Positions 23,328 through 31,850 are shown, counted from the first letter of the stretch. The stretch: DNA of 64,000 bases from Streptomyces longwoodensis (GCF_001514125.1 NZ_KQ948553.1:323501-387500); one strand, 5' to 3'. The notes: a model not told the origin generated them from the letters alone. A program made the numbers and translations.

Positions 23328-23886
23328 CGTTCGTCCCCGTCGCGCCGAAGGCCCACAGGGCGGTGCCGTCCGCCTTGTGCAGGCGGATGCCGCCCGTGGG
23401 GGTGCCGGAGGCGGGCGGCGGGGAGGAGCCGTCGACAGCGTTGGAGAAGGCGATGTTCACGCCGGACGACACCGTGAAGTAGACGATGTGCTCGATGTCG
23501 ACGCCGTCGGAGCCGGTGGTGGCGTCCTTGCGCAGGGAGATCGTGTAGCTGCCGGGCTTGGGGTCGACCGTGCCGGGCCACACCGTGAAGGTGGACCGGG
23601 CCCGGTCGTCGGCGTCGACCAGCCAGACCCGGTCCTGGTCCAGCGAGTAGACGATGCGGCGGCCCGTGCCCGAGCCGTCCGGGACCTCCGCCGACGTGAT
23701 GGCGCTCGGGGTCGGCTTCGGCTCGGGGGTGGCCGACGCCGAGGCGTGCGGGCGGGCGCCCGCCGCGGCCGACGGGTGCGTGCCCCCGTCGGCCTGTACC
23801 GCCAGGGCCACGACCGCGACGATCGCGCCGGTCGTCAGGCCGGTCACCCAGGCCCACGAGGGAAGCCGTCGGGCAGGCACGGGCAC
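23311..23886 (-). CDS. Membrane-anchored L,D-transpeptidase-like protein lacking catalytic residues
   Basis: A 191-residue protein with an N-terminal transmembrane anchor (about residues 11-31), an Ala/Pro/Ser linker and a beta-rich domain. The C-terminal G-G-I-R-L-H-K-A-D-G-T-A-L-W-A-F, then G-T-N-V-R-V-V, matches the end of YkuD domains. In active enzymes this position reads H-G-C-(I/V)-R; here the His is Thr and the catalytic Cys is Gly. It therefore looks like a non-catalytic wall-binding relative. The assignment is by pattern and is not certain. Confidence 0.6.
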   Translation of the reverse strand: MPVPARRLPSWAWVTGLTTGAIVAVVALAVQADGGTHPSAAAGARPHASASATPEPKPTPSAITSAEVPDGSGTGRRIVYSLDQDRVWLVDADDRARSTFTVWPGTVDPKPGSYTISLRKDATTGSDGVDIEHIVYFTVSSGVNIAFSNAVDGSSPPPASGTPTGGIRLHKADGTALWAFGATGTNVRVVP

Positions 23887-23935
23887 CCATCTCCTCAGTC
23901 TCCAGCCCCCGATGCCGGGGGTCGGATCATCGTAC

Positions 23936-26521
23936 TCAGTCCAGGACCGGCAACAGGTCCGGCAGGTGGCCGTCGGACGCCTCGGCCGCCCGCACGCGCT
24001 CCTCGGGGACCTCCCCGTACACCGTCGTGCGGGGCCGGGCCGGGCGGCCCGCCGCCTCGGCGACCGCGATCAGGTCCTTGACCGACTTGTAGGAGCCGTA
24101 GGAGGAGCCCGCCATGCGCGAGATCGTCTCCTCCATGAGCGTGCCGCCCAGGTCGTTGGCGCCCGAGCGCAGCATCTCCGCCGCGCCCTCGGTGCCCAGC
24201 TTCACCCAGCTCGTCTGGATGTTGGGGATCCAGGGGTGCAGCAGCAGCCGCGCCATCGCCGTGACCGCCCGGTTGTCGCGCATCGACGGGCCGGGGCGGG
24301 CGATCCCGGCCAGGTAGACCGGGGCGTTGGTGTGGATGAACGGAAGCGTCACGAACTCCGTGAAGCCGCCGGTGCGCTGCTGGAGGGCGGCGAGGGTGCG
24401 CAGGTGGCCGAGCCAGTGGCGGGGCTGGTCGACGTGGCCGTACATCATCGTCGACGACGAGCGGATGCCCAGCTCGTGCGCCGTCTCCACCACCTCGATC
24501 CAGGTGGCCGCCGGCAGCTTGCCCTTGGTGAGGACCCAGCGGACCTCGTCGTCGAGGATCTCCGCCGCCGTGCCGGGGATGGTGTCCAGGCCGGCCTCCT
24601 TGGCGGCGGTCAGCCACTCGCGGATCGACAGGCCGGTACGGGTCGCGCCGTTGACCACCTCCATCGGCGAGAAGGCGTGCACGTGCATCCCGGGGACGCG
24701 CTCCTTGACCGCCCGGGCGATGTCGAAGTACGCCGTGCCGGGCAGGTCGGGGTGGATGCCGCCCTGCATGCACACCTCCACCGCGCCCACCTCCCACGCC
24801 TGCTGGGCGCGGTCGGCGACCTGCTCCAGCGACAGCGTGTAGGCGTCGGCGTCGGTGCGGCGCTGCGCGAACGCGCAGAAACGGCAGCCGGTGTAGCAGA
24901 CGTTGGTGAAGTTGATGTTCCGGGTGACGATGTACGTCACCTCGTCCCCGACGGCCGACCGGCGGACGTCGTCGGCGATCCGGGCCAGCGCGTCGAGGGC
25001 CGGGCCGTCGGCGTGCAGCAGCGCCAGCGCCTCGGCGTCGGTGAGCTTCGTCGGGTCGTCGGCCGCGGTCGCCAGGGCCTGGCGCACGTCGGTGTCGATG
25101 CGCTCGGGAACCATCCCGGGCGCGGCCGCCTCGCGCAGCGCGTCCCAGTCGCCGTACACCTCGTCGAAGTCCTCGCGCCGGTCGGAGGTGCGGCCCTCGG
25201 TGTCGATGGACGCGTGCAGGTCGGTGCGGCCGGTCGGGGTGAAGACCTCCTCCGGCTCCTGCCACGGGCGGCCCTCCACCACGGCGTCCTCCCGGGCGAG
25301 CCCGGTCTGCGGGTCGGCGAGCGCCCGCACGTGCGGCAGCAGCCGCGGGTCCAGCCAGGGCTCGCCGCGCCGGACGAACTCCGGGTACACGCACAGCCGT
25401 TCGCGCAGCTCGAAGCCGGCCGCGCGGGAGCGTTCGGTGAGCTCCTCGATCTGCGGCCAGGGGCGCTCGGGGTTGACGTGGTCGATGGTCAGCGGGGACA
25501 CCCCGCCCCAGTCGTCGATGCCCGCGCCGATCAGCCGCCCGTACTCCCCGTCGACCAGGTTCGGCGGGGCCTGCAGGCAGGCGCTCGGGCCCATGATGTG
25601 CCGGGCCACCGCGACCGTGGCGACCAGTTCGTCCAGTTCGGCGTCCGGCATCCCGCGCATCGCCGTGTCCGGCTTGGCGCGGAAGTTCTGGATGATCAGC
25701 TCCTGGATGCCGTGGTGGGCGCGGGCGACCTTGCGCAGCGCGAACAGCGACTCCGCGCGCTCCTCGTAGGTCTCGCCGATGCCGATGAGCAGGCCCGAGG
25801 TGAAGGGGACCGAGGAGCGGCCCGCGTCCTCCAGCACCCGCAGCCGTACGGCGGGTTCCTTGTCCGGGGAGCCGTAGTGGGGGCCGCCGGGCTCGGACCA
25901 CAGGCGGGTGGCGGTGGTCTCCAGCATCATGCCCATCGACGGCGCGACCGGCTTGAGCCGCTGGAAGTCCGTCCAGCTCAGCACGCCCGGGTTGAGGTGG
26001 GGCAGCAGGCCCGTCTCCTCCAGGATGCGGATCGAGATGGCGCGGACGTAGGCGATCGTGTCGTCGTAACCGTGCGCGTCGAGCCACTCGCGCGCCTCCG
26101 GCCAGCGGTCCTCGGGCTTGTCGCCGAGGGTGATGAGGGCTTCCTTGCAGCCGAGGGCGGCGCCCTTGCGGGCGATGTCCAGCACCTCGTCCGGGGACAG
26201 GAACATGCCGTGCCCGGCGCGGCGCAGCTTGCCGGGGACGGTGACGAACGTGCAGTAGTGGCACTTGTCCCGGCACAGCCGGGTGAGCGGGACGAACACG
26301 CTCTTGGAGTAGGTGATGACGCCCGGCCGGCCGGCCGCGTCCAGGCCCGCGTCGCGGACGCGGGCGGCGGACGCGGTCAGGTCCTCCAGGTGCTCACCGC
26401 GGGCCTGGAGCAGGACGGCGGCCTCGGAGACGTCGAGGGCGACGCCGTCCCGGGCACGTTTGAGGGCGCGACGCAGGGAGTTCTCGGTGGGGCCGGTTCC
26501 GGGGGTCGCGGGAGTCGTCAT
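23936..26521 (-). CDS. fbiC: 7,8-didemethyl-8-hydroxy-5-deazariboflavin (FO) synthase
   Basis: An 861-residue fusion of CofG and CofH, the two radical SAM enzymes that make the deazaflavin chromophore FO of cofactor F420 from tyrosine and the pyrimidine 5-amino-6-ribitylaminouracil. Each half has its own CxxxCxxC iron-sulfur motif: Cys83/87/90 (C-R-D-K-C-H-Y-C) and about 541/545/548 (C-Y-T-G-C-R-F-C). The length matches actinobacterial FbiC. The ATG at 26521 starts directly after GAAGG; the frame extends upstream through the neighbouring intergenic repeats but without family sequence. An F420-type oxidoreductase gene lies immediately upstream on the same strand. Confidence 0.95.
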   Translation of the reverse strand: MTTPATPGTGPTENSLRRALKRARDGVALDVSEAAVLLQARGEHLEDLTASAARVRDAGLDAAGRPGVITYSKSVFVPLTRLCRDKCHYCTFVTVPGKLRRAGHGMFLSPDEVLDIARKGAALGCKEALITLGDKPEDRWPEAREWLDAHGYDDTIAYVRAISIRILEETGLLPHLNPGVLSWTDFQRLKPVAPSMGMMLETTATRLWSEPGGPHYGSPDKEPAVRLRVLEDAGRSSVPFTSGLLIGIGETYEERAESLFALRKVARAHHGIQELIIQNFRAKPDTAMRGMPDAELDELVATVAVARHIMGPSACLQAPPNLVDGEYGRLIGAGIDDWGGVSPLTIDHVNPERPWPQIEELTERSRAAGFELRERLCVYPEFVRRGEPWLDPRLLPHVRALADPQTGLAREDAVVEGRPWQEPEEVFTPTGRTDLHASIDTEGRTSDRREDFDEVYGDWDALREAAAPGMVPERIDTDVRQALATAADDPTKLTDAEALALLHADGPALDALARIADDVRRSAVGDEVTYIVTRNINFTNVCYTGCRFCAFAQRRTDADAYTLSLEQVADRAQQAWEVGAVEVCMQGGIHPDLPGTAYFDIARAVKERVPGMHVHAFSPMEVVNGATRTGLSIREWLTAAKEAGLDTIPGTAAEILDDEVRWVLTKGKLPAATWIEVVETAHELGIRSSSTMMYGHVDQPRHWLGHLRTLAALQQRTGGFTEFVTLPFIHTNAPVYLAGIARPGPSMRDNRAVTAMARLLLHPWIPNIQTSWVKLGTEGAAEMLRSGANDLGGTLMEETISRMAGSSYGSYKSVKDLIAVAEAAGRPARPRTTVYGEVPEERVRAAEASDGHLPDLLPVLD

Positions 26522-26610
26522 CCTTCGAGCATACGGAGCGCTCTGCGGGGTCAGCCGGGAACGGGGGCGGGCGGGATGGGGGTGCGTGGTCGGGTGCGGG
26601 TGCGTGGTGT

Positions 26611-26706
26611 CTTTCGCGCAGTTCCCCGCACCCCTTGAGGGGTGGGCTGGTGTGCGTTGTCCGGTGCCGGTCGTCGTCGTTCTTTGCGCAGTTCCCCGCG
26701 CCCCTA
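26611..26706 (+). repeat. Two direct copies of the GCGCAGTTCCCC intergenic repeat
   Basis: Two copies about 70 bases apart share GCGCAGTTCCCCGC followed by CCCCT (26616-26636 and 26687-26705), and the first is preceded by a GCGGGTGCGTGG block. The first is followed by its own short inverted tail (CCCCTTGAGGGG). The same element recurs as an inverted pair at 53.1 kb. They lie between fbiC and the LLM oxidoreductase gene. Confidence 0.8.
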
Positions 26707-26718
26707 AGACACGTCCGC

Positions 26719-27564
26719 TCACACGTACTCGGCGTATTCGTCCAGCTTGTGCAGGACCTCCCTCTCTCCCTCCGGCGGGAGTTGGACGACGACCTCCTCG
26801 ATGCCCAGGTCCGCGTAGTGGGTGAGTTTGCCGGGGGTGGGGGTGACCGCGTACGGGACGATCTGGAGAGTGGCGGGGTCGCGGCCGGCGTCCGTCCAGG
26901 TCTCGCGCAGGCGCGGGACCGACTCGGTGAGGCCACGGCCGCCGATCGGGAGCCAGCCGTCGGCGTACTCGGCGATGTGGGCGAACAGCTTGGGGCCCGC
27001 CGCGCCGCCGACCAGGGTGCGCGGGCCGGTCACCGGGCCGCGGGGCTGCTGTACGGGCTTGGGGTGGGCGAAGGAGGCCCGTACCGCGCCGAACTCGCCC
27101 TGGTGGGCGATGGGTTCCTCCGACCACAGGGCGCGCATGAGGGCCATCCGGTCCCGGACCAGTTCGCGGCGCGTCCCCCACCGCACGCCGTGGTCGTCGG
27201 CCTCCTCGACGTTCCAGCCGAAGCCCAGGCCGAGGGTGAACCGGCCGCCGGAGAGGTGGTCCAGCGTGGCGATCTGCTTGGCGAGGTCGATGGGGTCGTG
27301 CTGGGCGACCAGGGTGATGCCGGTGCCCAGGCCGAGCCGTTCGGTGACGGCGGCGGCCTGGCCGAGGGCGACGAAGGGGTCGAGGGTGCGGCCGTACTCG
27401 CGGGGCAGGTCGCCGCCCGCCGGGTAGGGCGTGGTGCGCTCGACGGGGATGTGGGTGTGCTCGGGCAGGTACAGCCCGGCGAACCCGCGCTGCTCCAGCT
27501 CACGGGCGAGGCGGACGGGGGTGATCGTCTCGTCGGTGAGGAAGATTGTGACGGCGATGCGCAT
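26719..27564 (-). CDS. LLM-class (luciferase-like) F420-dependent oxidoreductase
   Basis: A 281-residue TIM-barrel oxidoreductase of the bacterial luciferase-like family. Visible blocks are L-P-E-H-T-H-I-P near residue 38, L-G-T-G-I-T-L-V-A-Q-H-D-P-I-D-L-A-K, L-D-H-L-S-G-G-R-F-T-L-G-L-G-F-G-W-N and G-W-L-P-I-G-G-R-G. The last pattern is typical of the F420-type rather than FMN-type group. The ATG at 27564 fits; longer frames lack family sequence. It lies upstream of fbiC on the same strand. A TetR-type palindrome sits in its promoter region. The substrate is unknown. Confidence 0.85.
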   Translation of the reverse strand: MRIAVTIFLTDETITPVRLARELEQRGFAGLYLPEHTHIPVERTTPYPAGGDLPREYGRTLDPFVALGQAAAVTERLGLGTGITLVAQHDPIDLAKQIATLDHLSGGRFTLGLGFGWNVEEADDHGVRWGTRRELVRDRMALMRALWSEEPIAHQGEFGAVRASFAHPKPVQQPRGPVTGPRTLVGGAAGPKLFAHIAEYADGWLPIGGRGLTESVPRLRETWTDAGRDPATLQIVPYAVTPTPGKLTHYADLGIEEVVVQLPPEGEREVLHKLDEYAEYV

Positions 27565-27640
27565 GCGGCTCTGCCTTTCGTGGGCCCTCGGTGGCCTGCG
27601 TGTCGGGTTCATCTGTACCGGCGAGGAGGGCGTCTGTCCA

Positions 27641-27656
27641 TACCGACCGGTCGGCA
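27641..27656. promoter_or_regulatory. TetR-type operator upstream of LLM oxidoreductase
   Basis: TACCGACCGGTCGGCA is palindromic at all but one base pair around the centre CCGACCGGTCGG. The motif is the well-known shape of many actinobacterial TetR-family operators. It lies 77 bases upstream of the oxidoreductase start and about 80 bases from the divergent PHP gene. The nearest TetR gene is 3 kb away. Confidence 0.5.
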
Positions 27657-27737
27657 TCCGTTCGGCCATATTTATTGCCTTGCGCCGATTCCCTTGCGGC
27701 TCACGGGAGTTCACGTCAGTCCGCGAGACTGGCGGGT

Positions 27738-29243
27738 ATGCGCGAGGACGCTCGGGACATCGGCAGGCGTGGGTTGTTCGTGACCGGGGCCGCCGCCGCG
27801 GTCACGGTGGCGGGGGTGGGATTCGCCGCCGCCGGCGGCGCGGACCGGGAGACGAGGACCGTGCGGGGCACGCTCCCCACCGGCTCACCCGACTTCGTGT
27901 ACGTGCCGGTGGAGGTGCCCCGGGGCGTGCGGGAGCTGCGGGTGTCGTACGCCTACGACCGGCCCGCCGTCCCGGCCGGCACCGCCGGCAACGCCCTCGA
28001 CATCGGCCTGTTCGACGAGCGCGGCACCGATCTCGGCGGCCGGGGCTTCCGCGGCTGGTCGGGCGGGGCGCGCAGCGAGTTCTTCGTGCGCGCCGACGAC
28101 GCCACCCCCGGCTACCTCCCGGGACCGGTGCGGCCCGGCACCTGGCACGTCGCCCTCGGCCCGTACACCGTGGCCCCGCAGGGGCTGGCGTACGAGCTCA
28201 CCGTCACGCTCTCCTACGGCGAACCCGGCGCCGCCGCGCGCCCGGTGTACCCGCCGGAGCGGGCCCGGGGGCGGGGGCGGGCCTGGTACCGGGGTGACTG
28301 CCACCTGCACTCCGTGTACTCCGACGGGCGTCGTACGCCTGCGGAGATCGGGGCGCTGGCGCGGGCCGCGGGGCTGGACTTCGTCAACACCTCCGAGCAC
28401 AACACGACGTCCGGGCACGCCCATTGGGCGGACGTCGCCGGGGACGACCTGCTCGTGCTGCTCGGCGAGGAGGTCACCACCCGCACCGGTCACGTGGTCG
28501 CCCTCGGCACCGACCCGGGCACCTTCGTCGACTGGCGCTACCGGGCCCGCGACGACCGCTTCGGCCGGTTCGCGCAGCGGATCCGGCGGGCCGGCGGCCT
28601 GGTCGTCCCGGCCCACCCGCACGCCACCTGCGTCGGCTGCGCCTGGAAGTTCGGCTTCGGCGAGGCCGACGCGGTGGAGGTGTGGAACGGCCCCTGGACG
28701 CCCGACGACGAGGTGGCCCTGGCCGCCTGGGACGCCACGCTGGTCGCGTCGGTGCGGGACGGGCGCGGGTGGCTCCCGGCGATGGGCAGCAGCGACGCCC
28801 ACCGCGACCCCGACGTGGTCGGGCTGCCGCAGACCGTGGTCCTCGCCGACGACCTGACCCGGGAGGCGGTCCTCGCGGGCCTGCGCGCCGGGCGGTCGTA
28901 CGTCGCCCAGTCGCGGGACGTCTCGTTGTCCTTCGGCGCGAGCGGCGGACGCGGTGAGCACGCGGGGATCGGCGAGCGCCTGGCGGTCGGCCGGGACACC
29001 CCGGTGACCGTCCGCCTGGAGGTGTCCGGCGCCCCGGGTTGCACCGTGCGCCTGGTCACCGACCAGGGCGTCCTGTTCACCGGCGGTCCGCTGCCCGCCT
29101 CGGGCACGGGCACCGTCGAGTGGCGGACGACGCCGGCGTACGCGGCCTATGTGCGCGCCGAGGTCCGCCAGGCGGCGACGGTGCCGGCGGTGCCGGGCGC
29201 GCTGGTGGCGTTCACCAACCCCGTGTTCCTCGGGCGCGACTGA
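27738..29243 (+). CDS. Exported PHP-domain metallohydrolase (CehA/McbA type)
   Basis: A 501-residue protein. The N-terminus G-R-R-G-L-F-V-T-G-A-A-A-A-V resembles a Tat signal with the twin arginine at residues 10-11. An N-terminal beta domain (about 40-170) is followed by the PHP domain with the metal ligands D-C-H-L-H-S-V-Y-S-D-G, S-E-H-N, G-E-E-V, H-P-H and S-S-D-A-H. CehA-type proteins hydrolyse phosphoesters or carbamates; the natural substrate here is unknown. The ATG at 27738 lies seven bases after GGCGGG. Confidence 0.85.
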   Translation: MREDARDIGRRGLFVTGAAAAVTVAGVGFAAAGGADRETRTVRGTLPTGSPDFVYVPVEVPRGVRELRVSYAYDRPAVPAGTAGNALDIGLFDERGTDLGGRGFRGWSGGARSEFFVRADDATPGYLPGPVRPGTWHVALGPYTVAPQGLAYELTVTLSYGEPGAAARPVYPPERARGRGRAWYRGDCHLHSVYSDGRRTPAEIGALARAAGLDFVNTSEHNTTSGHAHWADVAGDDLLVLLGEEVTTRTGHVVALGTDPGTFVDWRYRARDDRFGRFAQRIRRAGGLVVPAHPHATCVGCAWKFGFGEADAVEVWNGPWTPDDEVALAAWDATLVASVRDGRGWLPAMGSSDAHRDPDVVGLPQTVVLADDLTREAVLAGLRAGRSYVAQSRDVSLSFGASGGRGEHAGIGERLAVGRDTPVTVRLEVSGAPGCTVRLVTDQGVLFTGGPLPASGTGTVEWRTTPAYAAYVRAEVRQAATVPAVPGALVAFTNPVFLGRD

Positions 29244-29255
29244 GGGTGGGTCAGG

Positions 29256-30074
29256 TCAGCCGTCGGCGAGGTCCGCGACGACCGCCGCGTGGTCGGAGGG
29301 CCACACGCCCTCCACGGGGCCGTCGCCCGCGCGCCGCACCGCCCGGACGTCGCCCAGCCCGTCGGGGCCGGGCGGGCCGACGTGGATGTAGTCGATGCGC
29401 ACCCCGCGCTTGAGCAGGCTCGCGGTGTACGGGTTGGCCGGGTCCCAGGTCGCGGCGGGCGCCGCCGGGTCGGCGTACTCCCAGGCGTCGACCAGGACCT
29501 GGCCCGGCACGGCGGGCGCGGTCTTGTAGCCGCCGTGCAGGCGGACCTCGTCGGAGTCGGGCCAGGCGTTGAGGTCGCCGGTGACGACGGGCGGGAACGG
29601 GGTGTCGCCGCGGTGCTCGTGGACGAACGCCCCGAGCGCCCTGACCTGGTCGCAGCGCACGGCCGAGGCGTGCAGGGCGGAGGTCAGGTGGGTGGTGAAG
29701 AACGGCACGTCGTGGCCGGGGGCGGCGAGCCGGGCGTAGAGCGCGAGGCGGCCGTCGTCGAGGTCGTCCGGGGCCGGCAGGCGCAGCACCCGCTGCTCGG
29801 TGACGGGCCAGCGGCTGAGGACGGCGTTGCCGATGTCGACCCCGGGGTCGCCGATGCGGCGCCGCCAGCGCTCGGGGGCCGGTGAGGGCGCCCAGGCGCA
29901 GTGCAGGCCCAGTTCGTCGGCCAGCCAGGCGGCGAGGTTCTCCCCGTCGGCGGCCCACACCTCCTGCAGGCCGACCACGTCGGGCCGCAGGTCGCGCAGC
30001 ACCGCGAGGATCGCCTTCTGGCGCTCCCGCCAGGGGCCGAAGCGCCACCACAGGTTCCACGTCACGACCCGCAT
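29256..30074 (-). CDS. Endonuclease/exonuclease/phosphatase (EEP) family protein
   Basis: A 272-residue EEP-fold phosphodiesterase. Catalytic blocks are T-W-N-L-W near the N-terminus, L-Q-E-V-W (metal Glu), H-L-T-S, T-G-D-L-N-A-W-P-D-S, R-I-D-Y-I-H-V and the terminal W-P-S-D-H-A-A-V. The family includes DNases, sphingomyelinases and phosphoinositide phosphatases; no signal peptide is seen, so a cytoplasmic role is likely. It is convergent with the PHP gene, 12 bases apart. Confidence 0.87.
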   Translation of the reverse strand: MRVVTWNLWWRFGPWRERQKAILAVLRDLRPDVVGLQEVWAADGENLAAWLADELGLHCAWAPSPAPERWRRRIGDPGVDIGNAVLSRWPVTEQRVLRLPAPDDLDDGRLALYARLAAPGHDVPFFTTHLTSALHASAVRCDQVRALGAFVHEHRGDTPFPPVVTGDLNAWPDSDEVRLHGGYKTAPAVPGQVLVDAWEYADPAAPAATWDPANPYTASLLKRGVRIDYIHVGPPGPDGLGDVRAVRRAGDGPVEGVWPSDHAAVVADLADG

Positions 30075-30190
30075 CAGAAGCCACCCGCTCTCGCCGCGCC
30101 CTGTCGGAGCACATTCAACCAACGGTCCGCGCCGGGTGCCCTGCCGGGGCGTGCGGGAACGTCGGGGACCTGCGCCGGAACGCGGGGGGT

Positions 30191-30799
30191 TCAGCCCCGG
30201 GGCGGGTCGGGTGCGCAGCCGCGCAGGGTGGCGGCGATCACGTCGGTGAGGCCGTCCGCCATAGCCTCCGGGGGGAGGAAACCGCCGACCGCGAGGCCCG
30301 CGTAGCCGTGCAGGGCGGCGAAGACGGGGAGGGCGACGCGCTCCATCGGGCCCGGGCGGACCTCGCCCTCGCGCTGGCCGCCGGCGATCACCTCCAGGAG
30401 CAGGTCGGACCAGCGGTGCACGGCGCGGCCCAGGACCTCCGCCGCGTCGGCGCTGTGCTTGACCGAGAACATCAGGTCCAGCAGCGCGGCGTTGGTCATG
30501 GCGAAGTCGACGTAGGCGCGGGCCGCGGCGTCCAGCCGCTCGGGGAACGGGGCGCCGGCGTCCTGCTGCGAGGCGGCGATGACGTCCGCGAGCCGCTCGA
30601 ACCCGGTCAGCGCGAGCGCGTCCAGGAGGGCCTGCTTGGTGCGGAAGTGCCGGCTGGGGGCGGCCGGGCTGACGCCGATGTCCCGGGCCAGCTCCCGCAG
30701 CGACAGCGCGCCCGCCCCCCGTTCGCGCAGGGTCTCCTCGGCTCGGGAGAGCAGCTCGGCGCGCAGGTCTCCGTGGTGGTAGGGGCGGCGGCTCGTCAT
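30191..30799 (-). CDS. TetR family regulator
   Basis: A 202-residue TetR regulator. The N-terminal helix-turn-helix reads L-S-L-R-E-L-A-R-D-I-G-V-S-P-A-A-P-S-R-H-F (about residues 32-52), and the Y-H-H-G-D-L-R start is common in a TetR subgroup with a WHG-type C-terminal domain. It is divergent from the SDR gene across a 111-base region that holds four 18-bp direct repeats, so it probably regulates that gene and itself. Confidence 0.88.
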   Translation of the reverse strand: MTSRRPYHHGDLRAELLSRAEETLRERGAGALSLRELARDIGVSPAAPSRHFRTKQALLDALALTGFERLADVIAASQQDAGAPFPERLDAAARAYVDFAMTNAALLDLMFSVKHSADAAEVLGRAVHRWSDLLLEVIAGGQREGEVRPGPMERVALPVFAALHGYAGLAVGGFLPPEAMADGLTDVIAATLRGCAPDPPRG

Positions 30800-30845
30800 G
30801 CGCCCAGCTTAGTGGCGGCGCGGAGGCGTCATGTGGGCGGCGACG

Positions 30846-30905
30846 ACATTGTGTGCAGTATTTACATTGTGGGCGTTGCTTACATTGTGAACACCGCCTA
30901 CATTG
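30846..30905 (+). repeat. Four ACATTG direct repeats with exact 18-bp period
   Basis: ACATTG begins at 30846, 30864, 30882 and 30900. The first three copies extend to ACATTGTG and each is preceded by a pyrimidine-rich pair. The array is AT-rich against its surroundings and runs into the SDR start codon. It is the likely binding array of the divergent TetR protein and also overlaps the SDR promoter. Confidence 0.85.
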
Positions 30906-30911
30906 GAGTCA
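30875..30911 (+). promoter_or_regulatory. Putative promoter of SDR gene, possibly leaderless
   Basis: A TTGCTT -35-like element (30875-30880) and a TACATT -10-like element (30899-30904) are 18 bases apart. The expected start point falls on or next to the A of the SDR ATG at 30911, so the transcript may be leaderless. The TTGGAG just before the ATG is too close to act as a normal ribosome binding site. Confidence 0.45.
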
Positions 30912-31843
30912 TGGCCCCTCACACGCCCCAGACCACAGCCCGTCCCTGGACCGCCCAGGACATCCCCGACCAGACCGGCCGCACCGCCGTCGTCACCGGC
31001 GGCAACAGCGGCATCGGCCTCGCCACCGCCCAGGCCCTGGCCCGCGCGGGCGCCCACGTCGTCCTCGCCGTCCGCGACCCGCGCCGCGGGGAGGCCGCCG
31101 CCCTGCGCGTCGACGGCAGCGTCGAGGTCCGCCGGCTCGACCTGGCCGACCTCTCCTCCGTGCGCGCCTTCGCCGCCGCCTGGCACGGCGACCTGGACCT
31201 GCTGATCAACAACGCCGGCGTCATGAACATCCCCGAGGCCCGCACCAAGGACGGCTTCGAGATGCAGTTCGGCACCAACCACCTCGGGCACTTCGCCCTC
31301 ACCAACCTCCTCCTGCCGCACGTCACGGACCGCGTGGTGACCGTGTCGTCCGGCGCGCACCGGATGCCCGGCTCCCCGCGCATCCACTTCGACGACCTCG
31401 ACCTGGCCGGCGCCTACCGGCCGATGGCCGCCTACAGCCAGTCCAAGCTCGCCAACCTGCTCTTCACCCTGGAACTCCAGCGCCGCCTCACCGCCGAGGG
31501 CTCCCCCGTGCGGGCGCTGGCCGCGCACCCCGGCTGGGCGGCCACCAACCTCCAGGGGCACGACGCCAGCCCCCTGCGCCGCCTGGCGATGCGGGCGGGC
31601 AACCGGTTCCTCGCCCAGGACGAGGCGGCCGGCGCGCTGCCCACCCTGTACGCCGCCGTGCAGGACCTGCCGGGCGCGAGCTACACCGGCCCTGACGGCG
31701 TCTTCGAGATGCGCGGCGCGCCCACCCTGGTCGGCCGCTCCCGCGCCGCCTCCGACCCGGTCACCGCCCGCCGGCTGTGGACCGTCTCCGAGGAACTGAC
31801 CGGCGTGACCTTCCCGCGGCTCGCCGTGGCGGCGGACGCCTGA
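30911..31843 (+). CDS. Short-chain dehydrogenase/reductase
   Basis: A 310-residue SDR of the retinol-dehydrogenase-like subgroup. It has the Rossmann motif T-G-G-N-S-G-I-G (about residues 27-34), N-N-A-G, V-S-S for the catalytic Ser, and Y-S-Q-S-K with the catalytic Tyr and Lys. An R-D-P-R-R-G region after strand 2 suggests NADP preference. The substrate is unknown. Divergent from a TetR regulator. A polypyrimidine tract containing an exact 15-bp tandem duplication follows the stop. Confidence 0.88.
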   Translation: MAPHTPQTTARPWTAQDIPDQTGRTAVVTGGNSGIGLATAQALARAGAHVVLAVRDPRRGEAAALRVDGSVEVRRLDLADLSSVRAFAAAWHGDLDLLINNAGVMNIPEARTKDGFEMQFGTNHLGHFALTNLLLPHVTDRVVTVSSGAHRMPGSPRIHFDDLDLAGAYRPMAAYSQSKLANLLFTLELQRRLTAEGSPVRALAAHPGWAATNLQGHDASPLRRLAMRAGNRFLAQDEAAGALPTLYAAVQDLPGASYTGPDGVFEMRGAPTLVGRSRAASDPVTARRLWTVSEELTGVTFPRLAVAADA

Positions 31844-31850
31844 CCCCCAC

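Noticed and set aside
26522..27181. N-terminal extension of FbiC through the repeat region
   Set aside because: The extension covers the intergenic repeats and the 3' part of the oxidoreductase gene and has no similarity to FbiC; the ATG at 26521 gives the known family length.
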